DNA from: Ww85 sp963745765
GTDB lineage: Bacteria > Desulfobacterota > Desulfobulbia > Desulfobulbales > Desulfocapsaceae
DNA: 53,098 bases
Direction: 5' to 3'
NCBI GenBank assembly: GCA_963745765.1
Contig: CAVUYQ010000012.1
Coordinates: forward strand, 1 to 53,098
Shown in pieces: positions 1 through 8,658 of the stretch (positions within the stretch are counted from its first letter, which is position 1; each line of letters starts with the position of its first letter). The translations under genes were made by a program, and so were the position numbers. A model generated the notes under the pieces. The model was not told the DNA's origin. It did not search any database and saw only the letters and a list, made by a program, of their open reading frames with translations.

Positions 1-131
1 TTGGAAATGACATTCAGGGCGGAGGTATAGCTGTCGGCGGTGAGGACCTCATGCCCTTCCCCGGCAAGATGTATTTTGAAGATCTCGCGGACTTTCGGGT
101 CGTCGTCTACAAACAGTATGGTTCGACTCAT
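1..131 (-). CDS. Response regulator receiver domain, N-terminal part (runs off the window)
   Basis: The minus strand opens with an ATG at 131-129 preceded by a GGGAGGG ribosome-binding site. The 43 visible codons give a typical CheY-like start: MSRTILFVDDDP, with the acidic DDD cluster that binds Mg2+ after the first beta strand, then KVREIFKIHLAGEGHEV, which fits helix 1 and strand 2. The phospho-acceptor Asp and everything after it lie outside the window, so the output domain is unknown. It diverges from the efflux operon to the right across about 520 bases. Family call is secure; role is not. Confidence 0.8.
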   Translation of the reverse strand, partial: MSRTILFVDDDPKVREIFKIHLAGEGHEVLTADSYTSALNVIS

Positions 132-649
132 CGGGGTATATCCCTCCCAAACTTACCGCACGTGTTCGCAGAAAGGCGATCCGACCAATAGGAGGACAAA
201 CCTCTGGAGCCCGAGTGCAATATTTTCACGTTGAAATTCCCATCCGGCGAATTGGGACACCTGGCGGTTCCAGGTTCTCAGCGATTTTAGAGCAGGTATT
301 CATAGAGTACGTTCGCGCATCCGGCAACATCCAGTCCTCTGGCCTGGAACAGTCCTTGCCGCATGCTTGAAGAGGTTAGCGCACGTGGTGTTTTCCCGGC
401 TTTTCTTTGTCAATGTGCGGACCTGGCGCTATAGCCACAGCCATTTGGCCAGGACATGAGTAATCGCTTTCGAGATTATTAGCAGATATCTCTTTTGAGT
501 GCATTCCTAATCAGGAGAAACTCCCTATATTCTTAATTGTTACTTTCGTATATATTTAGATTATCCGCAATTATTTTTCTTTCTCTACCTTCCTTATCTT
601 CTCTTCATCCAAGAAAAAAGCCCGTGGTTGAACTACTGGAATTTTTCTC
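132..649. other. Divergent intergenic region
   Basis: About 520 bases between the response regulator (minus) and the efflux operon (plus). No ORF here has a ribosome-binding site plus recognisable protein. There is a short inverted repeat CCTGGC/GCCAGG at 422-453. The right part (about 500-650) is AT-rich, as expected upstream of the efflux promoter. Confidence 0.5.
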
Positions 650-678
650 TTGCATACATTCCCGAATGTATGTATAGA
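650..678 (+). promoter_or_regulatory. Candidate sigma-70 promoter of the efflux operon
   Basis: TTGCAT at 650-655 and TATAGA at 673-678 are 17 bases apart. The AcrR-type palindrome fills the spacer, so a bound repressor would block RNA polymerase. Expected transcription start is near 685, leaving a leader of about 65 bases before the acrA start. The -35 match is only moderate. Confidence 0.5.
651..674 (+). promoter_or_regulatory. AcrR-type operator
   Basis: A perfect inverted repeat with arms CATACATTC (653-661) and GAATGTATG (664-672) and a CC centre. The 24-base site around it closely matches the 24-bp palindrome bound by AcrR in Escherichia coli (outer halves TACATACATT and AATGTATGTA). 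An AcrR homologue is the last gene of the operon that follows, so this is very likely its binding site. Binding is inferred, not shown. Confidence 0.8.
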
Positions 679-751
679 TACTCGCTTCATGCTGAACTCA
701 GTGCAAAACGAATATTTTACAGAACATATCAGAATAATTAAAGGTGGTAAT

Positions 752-1957
752 GTGCTTGAAATAATTAATAAAAAACATATTATGCTGGCCTTTATGGTTG
801 CCGGACTAGTCCTTGGCGGGTGTAAGGACAAGACCCCGCAAATGATGGCCCCACGGGGGCCTGTCGAGGTGGACATCGTCACCATCAAGACTCAGCCGAC
901 TGAGATCAAGATCGAATTGCCTGGTCGGACAGCAGCCTATCGGGTTGCAGAGGTTCGACCACAGGTGAACGGTATTGTGAAAAAGCGCGTTTTTACCGAA
1001 GGCAGTGAAGTCAAGGCCGGGGAACTCCTGTACCAGATAGATCCTGCTGTCTATCAGGCGAAGTTCGACAGTGCCAAGGCCGCCCTTGCAAAGGCCAGGG
1101 CCATTGAGCACTCTTCTCAATTGAAGGCAGAGAGGTATCGAGCACTTGTTCGCACTAAATCGGTAAGCGAATTGGATCAGGTCGAATTCGAGGCAGACTG
1201 GAAGCAGGCGGTTGCCGATGTGGCGGCAGCAGAGGCGGCCTTGAACAGTGCACGTATCGATCTTGATTATACCCAGGTGACAGCCCCGATCAGCGGGAGG
1301 ATCGGTAAGTCGATGATTACCGAAGGTGCCCTGGTTACGGCCCAGCAAAGCAATGCCTTTGCCATTATTCAGCAGCTTGATCCTATCTACGTCGATGTCA
1401 CCAGATCGAGCAACGAATTGCTCGGGTTGAAAAAGAATTTGTCAGCCGGCAGTTTGAATAACCGTGATAGTGCAAGATCGTATATCAAAATTCTGTTTGA
1501 GGATGGTTCTGAATATGATCAGACCGGCTCACTTGAATTTTCCGATGTGACCGTTGATCAATCAACGGGAATGGTCACTCTGCGCGCTATTATCGCCAAT
1601 CCGGATAAAACATTATTGCCGGGGATGTTTGTCCGTGCCCGTATTTCCAACGGCGTGAAACAGGATGCTATACTTATCCCTGCGGCCAGCATCAGCCGTA
1701 ACAGTAAGGGCGAGGCTATGGTAATGCTGGTGAATAGCGAGTCAAAAGTCGAAAGCCGTCTTATTCAGAGTGGACGCAATATTGGAGAAATGGTCCTGGT
1801 TAATGACGGTCTTTCCGTGGGGGAGAAGCTTATTACGGCAGGCTTTCAGAAAATTAGACAGGGCGTTACGGTCAAGGCTGTTGAACAGCAGGAACCGTTA
1901 ATCGGACAGGTCGCCACGAAAACAACACCGGCAGCCTCTGCCGTACAAGCGGAGTAG
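752..1957 (+). CDS. acrA: RND efflux periplasmic adaptor (AcrA/MexA family lipoprotein)
   Basis: Membrane fusion protein linking the inner-membrane RND pump to the outer-membrane channel. The start chosen is GTG 752, because AGGTGG lies just upstream; an open TTG start at 650 would overlap the promoter and operator. The N-terminus is a lipoprotein signal with lipobox VLGGC (Cys near residue 20). Family landmarks follow: GRTAAYRVAEVRPQVNG and the lipoyl half-motif GELLYQIDP, a coiled-coil hairpin (about 85-150) with Ala/Glu/Lys-rich heptads, the second lipoyl half VTAPISGRIG, then the beta-barrel and membrane-proximal domains (LLPGMFVRARI, IPAASISR). At 401 residues it matches AcrA length. acrB begins three bases after the stop. 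Repression by the AcrR homologue at 6550 is inferred from the operator. Confidence 0.93.
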   Translation: MLEIINKKHIMLAFMVAGLVLGGCKDKTPQMMAPRGPVEVDIVTIKTQPTEIKIELPGRTAAYRVAEVRPQVNGIVKKRVFTEGSEVKAGELLYQIDPAVYQAKFDSAKAALAKARAIEHSSQLKAERYRALVRTKSVSELDQVEFEADWKQAVADVAAAEAALNSARIDLDYTQVTAPISGRIGKSMITEGALVTAQQSNAFAIIQQLDPIYVDVTRSSNELLGLKKNLSAGSLNNRDSARSYIKILFEDGSEYDQTGSLEFSDVTVDQSTGMVTLRAIIANPDKTLLPGMFVRARISNGVKQDAILIPAASISRNSKGEAMVMLVNSESKVESRLIQSGRNIGEMVLVNDGLSVGEKLITAGFQKIRQGVTVKAVEQQEPLIGQVATKTTPAASAVQAE

Positions 1958-1960
1958 ATC

Positions 1961-4900
1961 ATGGCCGGATTTTTTATCAATCGCCCCATCTTCGCCTGGG
2001 TTATCGCAATCGTTATCGTCTTGGCGGGTGCCTTATCGATCATGCGCCTGCCGATTTCCCAGTATCCTGAAATTGCGCCGCCGTCAGTGACGATTACCGC
2101 AGTATACCCTGGTGCATCAGCAAAAACAATTGAAGACAGTGTGACGCAGATAATCGAGCAAAACATGAACGGAATCGATAATCTGCTCTATATGAGCTCG
2201 CAGAGTTCATCGGCCGGTAATGTAACGATTACACTTACCTTTCAGACGGGAACAGACCCGGATATCGCCCAGGTGCAGGTTCAGAATAAACTGCAGCAGG
2301 CGACGAGCCAGATTCCACAGGAGGTGCAGCAACAGGGACTGCAGGTAGCCAAATCCAATTCGACCATATTGATGATTATCGGGCTGATTTCGACAGATGA
2401 CAGCATGGACAAAAACGACCTGGCCGATTTTATGGTATCCACGTTGAAAGACCCTCTCAGCCGTACCGAAGGTGTTGGCAGTATTCGTATTTTCGGCAGT
2501 CAGTACGCGATGCGCATCTGGCTCGACCCGATTAAGCTCAATAGTTACCAGTTGACTCCCGGTGATGTCAGGGCGTCCATCAAGGCTCAGAATAATCAGG
2601 TGGCCGTGGGTGACCTGGGCGGAACGCCCTCGGTGTCCGGTCAACAGGTAAGTGCAAGTATGATGGCCCAGACCATGATGACCTCACCCGAGGAGTTTGC
2701 CGATATCCTGCTCAAGGTAAACAGGGATGGTTCTCAGGTACGTCTGCGGGATGTGGCCCGGGTTGAAATAGGCGGTGAAAACTATAATGCCGTAACGACT
2801 TTCAACGGCCAGCCTGCTGCCGGGATGGGTATAAATCTGGCCACAGGGGCAAATGCCCTTGATGCCGCCAAGGCTGTCCGCAACAAACTGGCCGAACTGC
2901 AGCCTTACTTCCCGGCAGGTCTCGAAGTTGTCTATCCATATGACACGACAACTTTTATCAGAATATCAATCGAAGAGGTGGTATACACCTTGGTTGAGGC
3001 CGTTATCCTGGTCTTCCTGGTGATGTTTCTCTTTTTGCAAAATTTCCGGGCAACCATCATCCCGACAATTGCCGTACCGGTCGTTCTGCTTGGTACCTTC
3101 GGTGTCATGGCTGCCTTTGGTTTTTCCATTAACACCCTGACCATGTTTGGGCTGGTGCTGGCTATCGGTCTACTGGTCGATGATGCCATCGTTGTGGTTG
3201 AGAACGTCGAGCGGATCATGGAAACCGAAGGTTTACCGCCTCTGGAGGCGACCAGGAAATCGATGAAGCAAATTACCCCCGCGCTTATCGGTATTGCTCT
3301 GGTGCTCTCAGCTGTTTTTGTGCCCATGGCCTTTTTCGGCGGTTCAACCGGTGCCATCTACCGTCAGTTCTCTCTGACCATTGTTTCGGCGATGGCCCTT
3401 TCAGTAATTGTTGCTCTTATTCTTACCCCGGCACTTTGCGCCACCATGCTGAAACCGGTGAAGGCTGGGCAGCATCATGACAAAGGCGGCTTTTCCGGCT
3501 GGTTTAACCGGATGTTTTTACGCAATACCAGCAGATACGGCAGAAGTGTCGCCTATATGATTAAACGCACGGGCCGGTTCGGATTCATCTACTTTCTGCT
3601 TATCGGCGGGACGATATTTATTTTTACCAAATTGCCCACCTCATTTCTGCCAACCGAGGACCAGGGTGTTTTTCTTTCCATGGTGCAGCTGCCGACAGGT
3701 GCTACCCAACAACGAACCCAGGCGGTCCTTGATAAGGTGCGGGATTATTATTTGATTCAGGAAAAGAAGAATATCAGGACCGCCTTCACCGTTGCCGGTT
3801 TCAGCTTCGCCGGAACCGGTCAGAATATGGGTATGGTCTTTGTGCAGATGAAGGATTGGAGCGAGCGAAAAGGCAAGGGGCAGTCTGTTAATGCCATCAT
3901 CGGCAGAGCCATGGGGTATTTCACCACGATCAAGGAGGCACAGGTCTATGCCTTCAATCTGCCGGCAATAATGGGGCTCGGCACATCAACCGGTTTCGAT
4001 TTCTACCTGGAGGATCGCGGTGGCATCGGGCACGAAAAGTTGATCGAGGCGAGAAATCAGCTGCTTGGCATGGCGGCGCAGAATCCCAATCTTGCCCGTG
4101 TTCGCCCCAACGGCATGGAAGACACCCCTCAATATAATATTGATATAGATTTTGAGAAGGCCATGGCGCAGGGGATTTCTGTCAGCGACATCAACACTAC
4201 TCTTTCCACCGCCTGGGGTTCAAACTATGTAAACGACTTTGTTCAGAATGGCCGGATCAAGAAGGTGTATCTCCAGGCCGATGCGCCGTACCGCATGCAG
4301 CCTGAAGATATCGAGCAGTGGTATGTCAGAAACAGCGGTGGTGAGATGGTGCCGTTCACAACATTTGCTTCCGGCCATTGGAGTTTTGGTTCTCCGAGGC
4401 TGGAAAGATTCAACGGCAACCCTGCTGTTGAAATCCAGGGAGAAGCTGCTCCGGGCCAATCCAGTGGTGATGCCATGGCAACGATAGCTAAGCTGGTCTC
4501 ACAGCTACCAGCCGGCATCGGTTACGAGTGGACCGGCAGCTCTTTTCAGGAGCAGGAGTCCGGGGCACAGGCTCCGGGACTCTATGCCATTTCGATCCTG
4601 GTCGTTTTTCTCTGCCTGGCGGCGTTGTATGAAAGCTGGTCGGTGCCATTTTCCGTTATGCTGGCTGTGCCTCTCGGGGTTCTCGGAGCCCTGGTGGCGA
4701 CATATCTGCGTGGTATGGAAAATGATGTGTACTTCCAGGTGGGTCTGCTGACAACCATAGGCCTGTCGGCTAAAAACGCCATTCTGATCGTTGAGTTTGC
4801 CAAGTCGCAATATGACGAGGGGACCGATCTTGTTACGGCGACGGTAGAGGCATGCCGGATGCGTCTTCGTCCGATCCTGATGACCTCGTTTGCCTTTATG

Positions 4901-5101
4901 CTGGGGGTTTTACCGCTGGCGATCAGTACGGGGGCCGGCGCCAACAGCAGGCATGCGATCGGTACCGGGGTTCTTGGCGGCATGCTGTCGGCAACGGTGT
5001 TGGCTATCTTTTTTATTCCACTGTTTTTTGTCGTGGTTATGCGTTTGTTTCGAACACGCCAGGCAAAGCAGAATGTTGTTGCTTTGACGAAGGAGTGCTG
5101 A
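1961..5101 (+). CDS. acrB: RND multidrug efflux pump, HAE1 family (AcrB-like)
   Basis: Proton-driven inner-membrane drug exporter, 1046 residues, the usual HAE1 length. The start gives MAGFFINRPIFAWVIA, the classic first transmembrane helix. The proton-relay aspartates in GLLVDDAIVVVEN fall at residues 407 and 408, the same numbers as in E. coli AcrB, and the relay lysine in GLSAKNAILIVEF is at about residue 938. Two large periplasmic loops follow TM1 and TM7. The coding sequence is intact, unlike its outer-membrane partner. Its stop overlaps the start of the next gene (TGATG), indicating translational coupling. Substrates cannot be read from sequence. Confidence 0.97.
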   Translation: MAGFFINRPIFAWVIAIVIVLAGALSIMRLPISQYPEIAPPSVTITAVYPGASAKTIEDSVTQIIEQNMNGIDNLLYMSSQSSSAGNVTITLTFQTGTDPDIAQVQVQNKLQQATSQIPQEVQQQGLQVAKSNSTILMIIGLISTDDSMDKNDLADFMVSTLKDPLSRTEGVGSIRIFGSQYAMRIWLDPIKLNSYQLTPGDVRASIKAQNNQVAVGDLGGTPSVSGQQVSASMMAQTMMTSPEEFADILLKVNRDGSQVRLRDVARVEIGGENYNAVTTFNGQPAAGMGINLATGANALDAAKAVRNKLAELQPYFPAGLEVVYPYDTTTFIRISIEEVVYTLVEAVILVFLVMFLFLQNFRATIIPTIAVPVVLLGTFGVMAAFGFSINTLTMFGLVLAIGLLVDDAIVVVENVERIMETEGLPPLEATRKSMKQITPALIGIALVLSAVFVPMAFFGGSTGAIYRQFSLTIVSAMALSVIVALILTPALCATMLKPVKAGQHHDKGGFSGWFNRMFLRNTSRYGRSVAYMIKRTGRFGFIYFLLIGGTIFIFTKLPTSFLPTEDQGVFLSMVQLPTGATQQRTQAVLDKVRDYYLIQEKKNIRTAFTVAGFSFAGTGQNMGMVFVQMKDWSERKGKGQSVNAIIGRAMGYFTTIKEAQVYAFNLPAIMGLGTSTGFDFYLEDRGGIGHEKLIEARNQLLGMAAQNPNLARVRPNGMEDTPQYNIDIDFEKAMAQGISVSDINTTLSTAWGSNYVNDFVQNGRIKKVYLQADAPYRMQPEDIEQWYVRNSGGEMVPFTTFASGHWSFGSPRLERFNGNPAVEIQGEAAPGQSSGDAMATIAKLVSQLPAGIGYEWTGSSFQEQESGAQAPGLYAISILVVFLCLAALYESWSVPFSVMLAVPLGVLGALVATYLRGMENDVYFQVGLLTTIGLSAKNAILIVEFAKSQYDEGTDLVTATVEACRMRLRPILMTSFAFMLGVLPLAISTGAGANSRHAIGTGVLGGMLSATVLAIFFIPLFFVVVMRLFRTRQAKQNVVALTKEC

Positions 5102-6535
5102 TGGTTATGGATAGGCAATTTAAAAAACTCATTACTGGGGCGCTGTGTGTTCTTTTAAGCGGCTGCTCTTTGACTCCGGAGTATCAGCGGCCGGAGTTGC
5201 CGGTAGCTGATACTTTTGCCGGTAAGTACCTCGCCAAGGTACCTTCTCTTGCAGGCAATCAGCAATAGAACAATGTTTCTGATCTCGGTTGGCACGATGT
5301 ATTTGTCGATCCCGGTTTGCAGCAACTTATTGAAACGGCATTGCGCAATAACCCTGATCTTCGCGAGACAGCGCTTAATGTGGAATCGTACCAGGCGCAA
5401 TACCGTATCCAACGTTCTGCGCAGTTCCCGAGTGTAACGGGGGATGGCTATGGTTTAAAGCAGCGTACACTCAGTGGATCAGGATACAGTACCGGAGAGA
5501 CCTATTTACTGGAGGTTGGGATTACTTCCTATGAACTTGACCTTTACGGTCGCATTCGAAATCTTAAGGACCAGGCTCTTGAACAATACCTGGCCATGGA
5601 AGAAACGCAAAAAAGTGTAACAATCAGCTTGATCGCCGAAATTGCCAAATCTTATCTGACCTGGCTTGCAGATCGTGAACTGCTGCAGATTTCAGAAGAT
5701 ACTCAAAAAGTTGAAGAAGAGTCCTATGAACTTGTCCGGCAGCGTGTTCAGGGCGGCATAGCCAACGAACTGGATCTGGCCCAGGCACGAACAAGCCTGG
5801 AGACAGTAAAGGCAAACCTGGCAATGTACCGCAGGAGAGTTGCCCAGGACTATAATTATATGAATTTGCTTGCCGGAACATCATTGCCGGATACCGTGCT
5901 GAGTGAGAAAGGACTCTTGACAGACGTGGCACCTCTTGCCGTCATGCCGCCGACACTTTCATCCGCTGTCTTGTTGCAAAGACCTGATATTATGGCTGCG
6001 GAGCATGAATTGAAAGGAGCGAACGCCAATATCGGGGCGGCCAGGGCAGCATTTTTCCCAACGGTCAGTCTCTCCGCCTCGGCAGGTGTGATCAACTCAG
6101 ATCTTTCCAATCTTTTTGATGGTGACATCTGGCGCCTGGCTGTTTTCACCAGCTATCAATTTGCCGATATTTACCGCTGGAAAACTCCAGGCGGAACTCG
6201 ATGTGGCAAAAATAGAAAAAGATATGTACGTGGTTCGCTACCAAAAGGCAATTCAAGCAGCCTTTCAGGAAGTGTCGGACTCCCTGGTAGGCATAGAAAC
6301 CTATGACCAGCAGGTGTTTGCCCAAAAAGCCAACCTTGATGCAAACGAACAATATTTCAGTCATGCCCGGAATCGCTACCAGGAGGGTGTGGACAGTTTC
6401 CTGACCTTACTGGATGCACAGCGTTCACTTTATAGATCAAGACAGGAGTATCTTATTCTAAAGCTGGCTCAGCTGGCGAATCAGGTGAACCTCTATAAAG
6501 TCCTTGGCGGCGGCTGGAAAAGAGACACCGAATAG
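5101..6535 (+). pseudogene. Outer-membrane efflux factor (OprM/NodT family), interrupted
   Basis: TolC-like channel partner of the pump. It begins with a lipoprotein signal (CVLLSGCSLTPEYQRP), as in NodT/OprM proteins. The frame is broken twice. An in-frame TAG at 5266-5268 follows GNQQ; the same frame then continues with the expected family sequence (SDLGWHDVFVDPGLQQLIETAL). Around 6127 one extra base shifts the frame: upstream reads SNLFDGD and downstream, in the next frame, SGAWLFSPAINLPIFTAGKL, the conserved end of the second repeat. Both OEP repeats are otherwise present (about 470 residues in total). Either the locus has lost its dedicated channel or the sequence has errors; with the damage real, AcrAB would need a channel from elsewhere. 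Confidence 0.85.
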
Positions 6536-6549
6536 CTAACGAACTCACT

Positions 6550-7215
6550 ATGGCAAGAAAAACAAAAGAAGAAGCCTTTAAGACCCGCGAAGCCATACTG
6601 GATGCGGCAGTGCAGCTATTTTCAGTTGAGGGTGTATCCCGTACCACTCTTGCCAATATTGCCAAAGCAGCCGGTGTCACCAGGGGGGCCATTTACTGGC
6701 ATTTCAAGAATAAGGAGGATATCCTTGGTGCGCTGTGGGGACAGATCCTCCTGCCATTCGAGCCTCTTGGCCGGATCAGTGAAAATCTGGATACGCCCGA
6801 TCCTCTTGGTACTTTGAAGCGAGCACATATTGCTTTTTTTCAAAGTCTGAAAAACAATCCTCGTCGTCTGCAGCTCCTGCAAATTCTGTTGAGTAAATGT
6901 GAAATGGTGGCGGATGCGGGTCCCCAGTACTCCCAGAGAGTCAATCACCTGCTTGCTGGACTGCAAAAGACTGAAATCGTACTGCGAAATGCAGTCAGGC
7001 AGGGACAGTTACCAAAGAATTTTGATGTCCGGATGGGGAGTATTGCCTCCATTTCCTTTATCAGCGGTTTGATAGATAATTTGATATTGTTTCCTCAATT
7101 CATAGATCTCGATACGGAAATTCCGGTTTTACTCGATGGGCTGATACAGATGCTTCGCGCCGGTTTCCTTCCTTCGGATAAGAAGGCTGATCCGGGTCTT
7201 TCATCACGCTTATAG
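6550..7215 (+). CDS. acrR: TetR-family repressor AcrR
   Basis: DNA-binding repressor of the pump operon, 221 residues. The N-terminus (MARKTKEEAFKTREAILDAA, then a helix-turn-helix ending in AGVTRGAIYWHFKNK) is very close to E. coli AcrR over the first 60 residues. The ligand-binding C-terminal domain also fits (PRRLQLLQILLSKCE). It sits 14 bases after the outer-membrane factor, so it is the last gene of the operon and not divergent from acrA as in enterobacteria. With the operator at 651-674 this predicts negative autoregulation of the whole unit. Confidence 0.93.
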   Translation: MARKTKEEAFKTREAILDAAVQLFSVEGVSRTTLANIAKAAGVTRGAIYWHFKNKEDILGALWGQILLPFEPLGRISENLDTPDPLGTLKRAHIAFFQSLKNNPRRLQLLQILLSKCEMVADAGPQYSQRVNHLLAGLQKTEIVLRNAVRQGQLPKNFDVRMGSIASISFISGLIDNLILFPQFIDLDTEIPVLLDGLIQMLRAGFLPSDKKADPGLSSRL

Positions 7216-7468
7216 CTTTATGGGTTTTGACCTGCGCCAGCGTCCTGGATGAGGGCAACGTCTTTGCATCCAGGGAAAAATCACCGTGAACGCCTTGTTT
7301 TTCCTGTTGTAATCAGATTATTTCCTTCTCAAAGGGGCAGGGCGCTTTTCTGTAGATATTCCCTCAATAGTCAATAGCTTTGCGAACCTGCTCTGTAAAA
7401 TGGAATGTGAGTTAAGCCGCATTTTTAAATCAGGGCTATTCCAAAAATTTGTGGCAGGACCAATCCGA
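7216..7468. other. Convergent intergenic region
   Basis: About 250 bases between acrR and the convergent CAP-domain gene. An 8-bp inverted repeat (CCTGGATG at 7244-7251, CATCCAGG at 7267-7274) could form a hairpin, but it has no T-run on either strand, so I do not call a terminator. Confidence 0.4.
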
Positions 7469-7993
7469 TCAATAAGGCTTTTTACCGACAAGATTTCCTG
7501 CGGGGGAGTAGTTGCATACCCAAATTTGGGAATTATCGCTACACACCGCATTGCCGCAGCCTATTTGCGTTGTGGCTTTCCAAATAATCTGGGTGTAGTG
7601 TCCGCAGACCTTGCCCGGAGTACAGGTGTTGGTGACATAAGAGTAATTGTCTTTTTCACTGCCCCAGAAGTCGATTACTTGCGTCGGCGTAATTGCTTGC
7701 AGTTTGCTGGTGCCGCTGGAATAGATTATGGCGCTGGTCCAGTATAAATTTTCGCCAAGTCCTGCAGCATGACTATGTCCGGGATTGCAGTCTTGAGTGG
7801 TTTTCAGCTTGTCAGCATAGGCCTGGGCGGTTATTGCCAGTGAGGCCGACCAGCGCAGCTCAGGTGTACCGACCATGGAGCGGTATTTATTATGAGCTTG
7901 GACGATCTCCGATTGTTGTGCCGCATCAAGTGCGTAGGCAGTGTTTAATGCAAATGCGCTTAGAGTTATTACTAAAGTTGATTTGAATTGCAT
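7469..7993 (-). CDS. Secreted CAP (SCP/PR-1) domain protein
   Basis: A 174-residue exported protein. The N-terminal Sec signal peptide (STLVITLSAFALNTAYA) is followed by a complete CAP domain. Signature features are IVQAHNKYRSMVG near the start, LGENLYW, the CAP1-like motif CGHYTQIIWKATTQIGCG, and the CAP2-like WVCNYSPAGN near the end. Two histidines (GHSH and CGH) and acidic residues that form the conserved cavity are present. Six cysteines suggest up to three disulfides in the periplasm or outside the cell. Function is unknown for most bacterial members. It is a single gene, convergent with acrR, with no strong ribosome-binding site. Confidence 0.9.
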   Translation of the reverse strand: MQFKSTLVITLSAFALNTAYALDAAQQSEIVQAHNKYRSMVGTPELRWSASLAITAQAYADKLKTTQDCNPGHSHAAGLGENLYWTSAIIYSSGTSKLQAITPTQVIDFWGSEKDNYSYVTNTCTPGKVCGHYTQIIWKATTQIGCGNAVCSDNSQIWVCNYSPAGNLVGKKPY

Positions 7994-8658
7994 GGTTATG
8001 CCACTTGTTGCCTTATTTTTTACATCAGTGATAGCATAATCATCCCTTATGCTTTTCGAACCCCTCTATTTTTCGCACGTCGCCAGTGCACTCTGATCGT
8101 TTGACCCGAATGTTTCTCCTGCTGCATCGGGCTGCTGATCTCCTGCCTTTGCGAGTCCGCGCATGGACTCAATCGTGCGCAAATTAGTGACATGCGTCAA
8201 TACCTTCCGGCGGCGTATCGGCTTCGTTATAGTTGATGTCATCCCTGATGATGAGAAAGACATCCGTATCCTTCACCTCAAAAATAATGATAGTCCGGTT
8301 CCATTTGTATCGTCACTAATAAAAGTTGCCGGATTAAGAGCTACCGAACATTTTATGCGTGTGTTGATCTTCGGCGATACATCCAGTTGATAAAAGGTCG
8401 CAGGTGCCAAATGATGGTGATCTGTTAAGTGCATGTCATGTTGGGGCCCGCTTAATAAACAATGATGTGTTGTTCAAACATGAGGGAAGGTTCTTTTACT
8501 CCTTCTCTCCGAAAAATGTAGCAGATCATTGGAGAAAGGTATAAAACCGTATAGAATGGGCTTGTTGTTTCAGTCTCTCCGGGACATAAGACTCCCTGCC
8601 GCCGGATCGGCGGGAAGGTTGACCGGCCAACAGACAGTACCAGGCAGGAGAAGCAGGC
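7994..8658. other. Intergenic region, no supported gene
   Basis: About 660 bases. It presumably carries the CAP gene promoter (left) and the promoter of the PEP-synthase-like genes (right). A 75-codon open frame at 8163-8390 lacks a ribosome-binding site and resembles no family I know. A small hairpin, CCGCCG-GAT-CGGCGG (8599-8613), lies about 45 bases before the next start, with AGGAGAAG as the ribosome-binding site. Confidence 0.4.

Noticed and set aside
650..751. TTG start of acrA at 650
   Set aside because: It would place the promoter and operator inside the gene; GTG 752 has AGGTGG upstream and leads directly into a lipoprotein signal.
571..888. 105-codon minus-strand ORF over the acrA promoter
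   Set aside because: It lies antisense to the AcrR operator and the acrA signal peptide, has no ribosome-binding site and resembles no protein.
5266..5268. TAG in the outer-membrane factor as pyrrolysine
   Set aside because: A second frameshift exists in the gene, the position is not catalytic, and a CAG-to-TAG change explains it more simply; left only as a note.
7244..7274. Hairpin between acrR and the CAP gene as terminator
   Set aside because: Stem is only 8 bp with a 15-base loop and no T-run on either strand.
8163..8390. 75-codon ORF in the gap before the PEP-synthase-like genes
   Set aside because: No ribosome-binding site, no recognisable domain, and an equally long ORF lies on the opposite strand.
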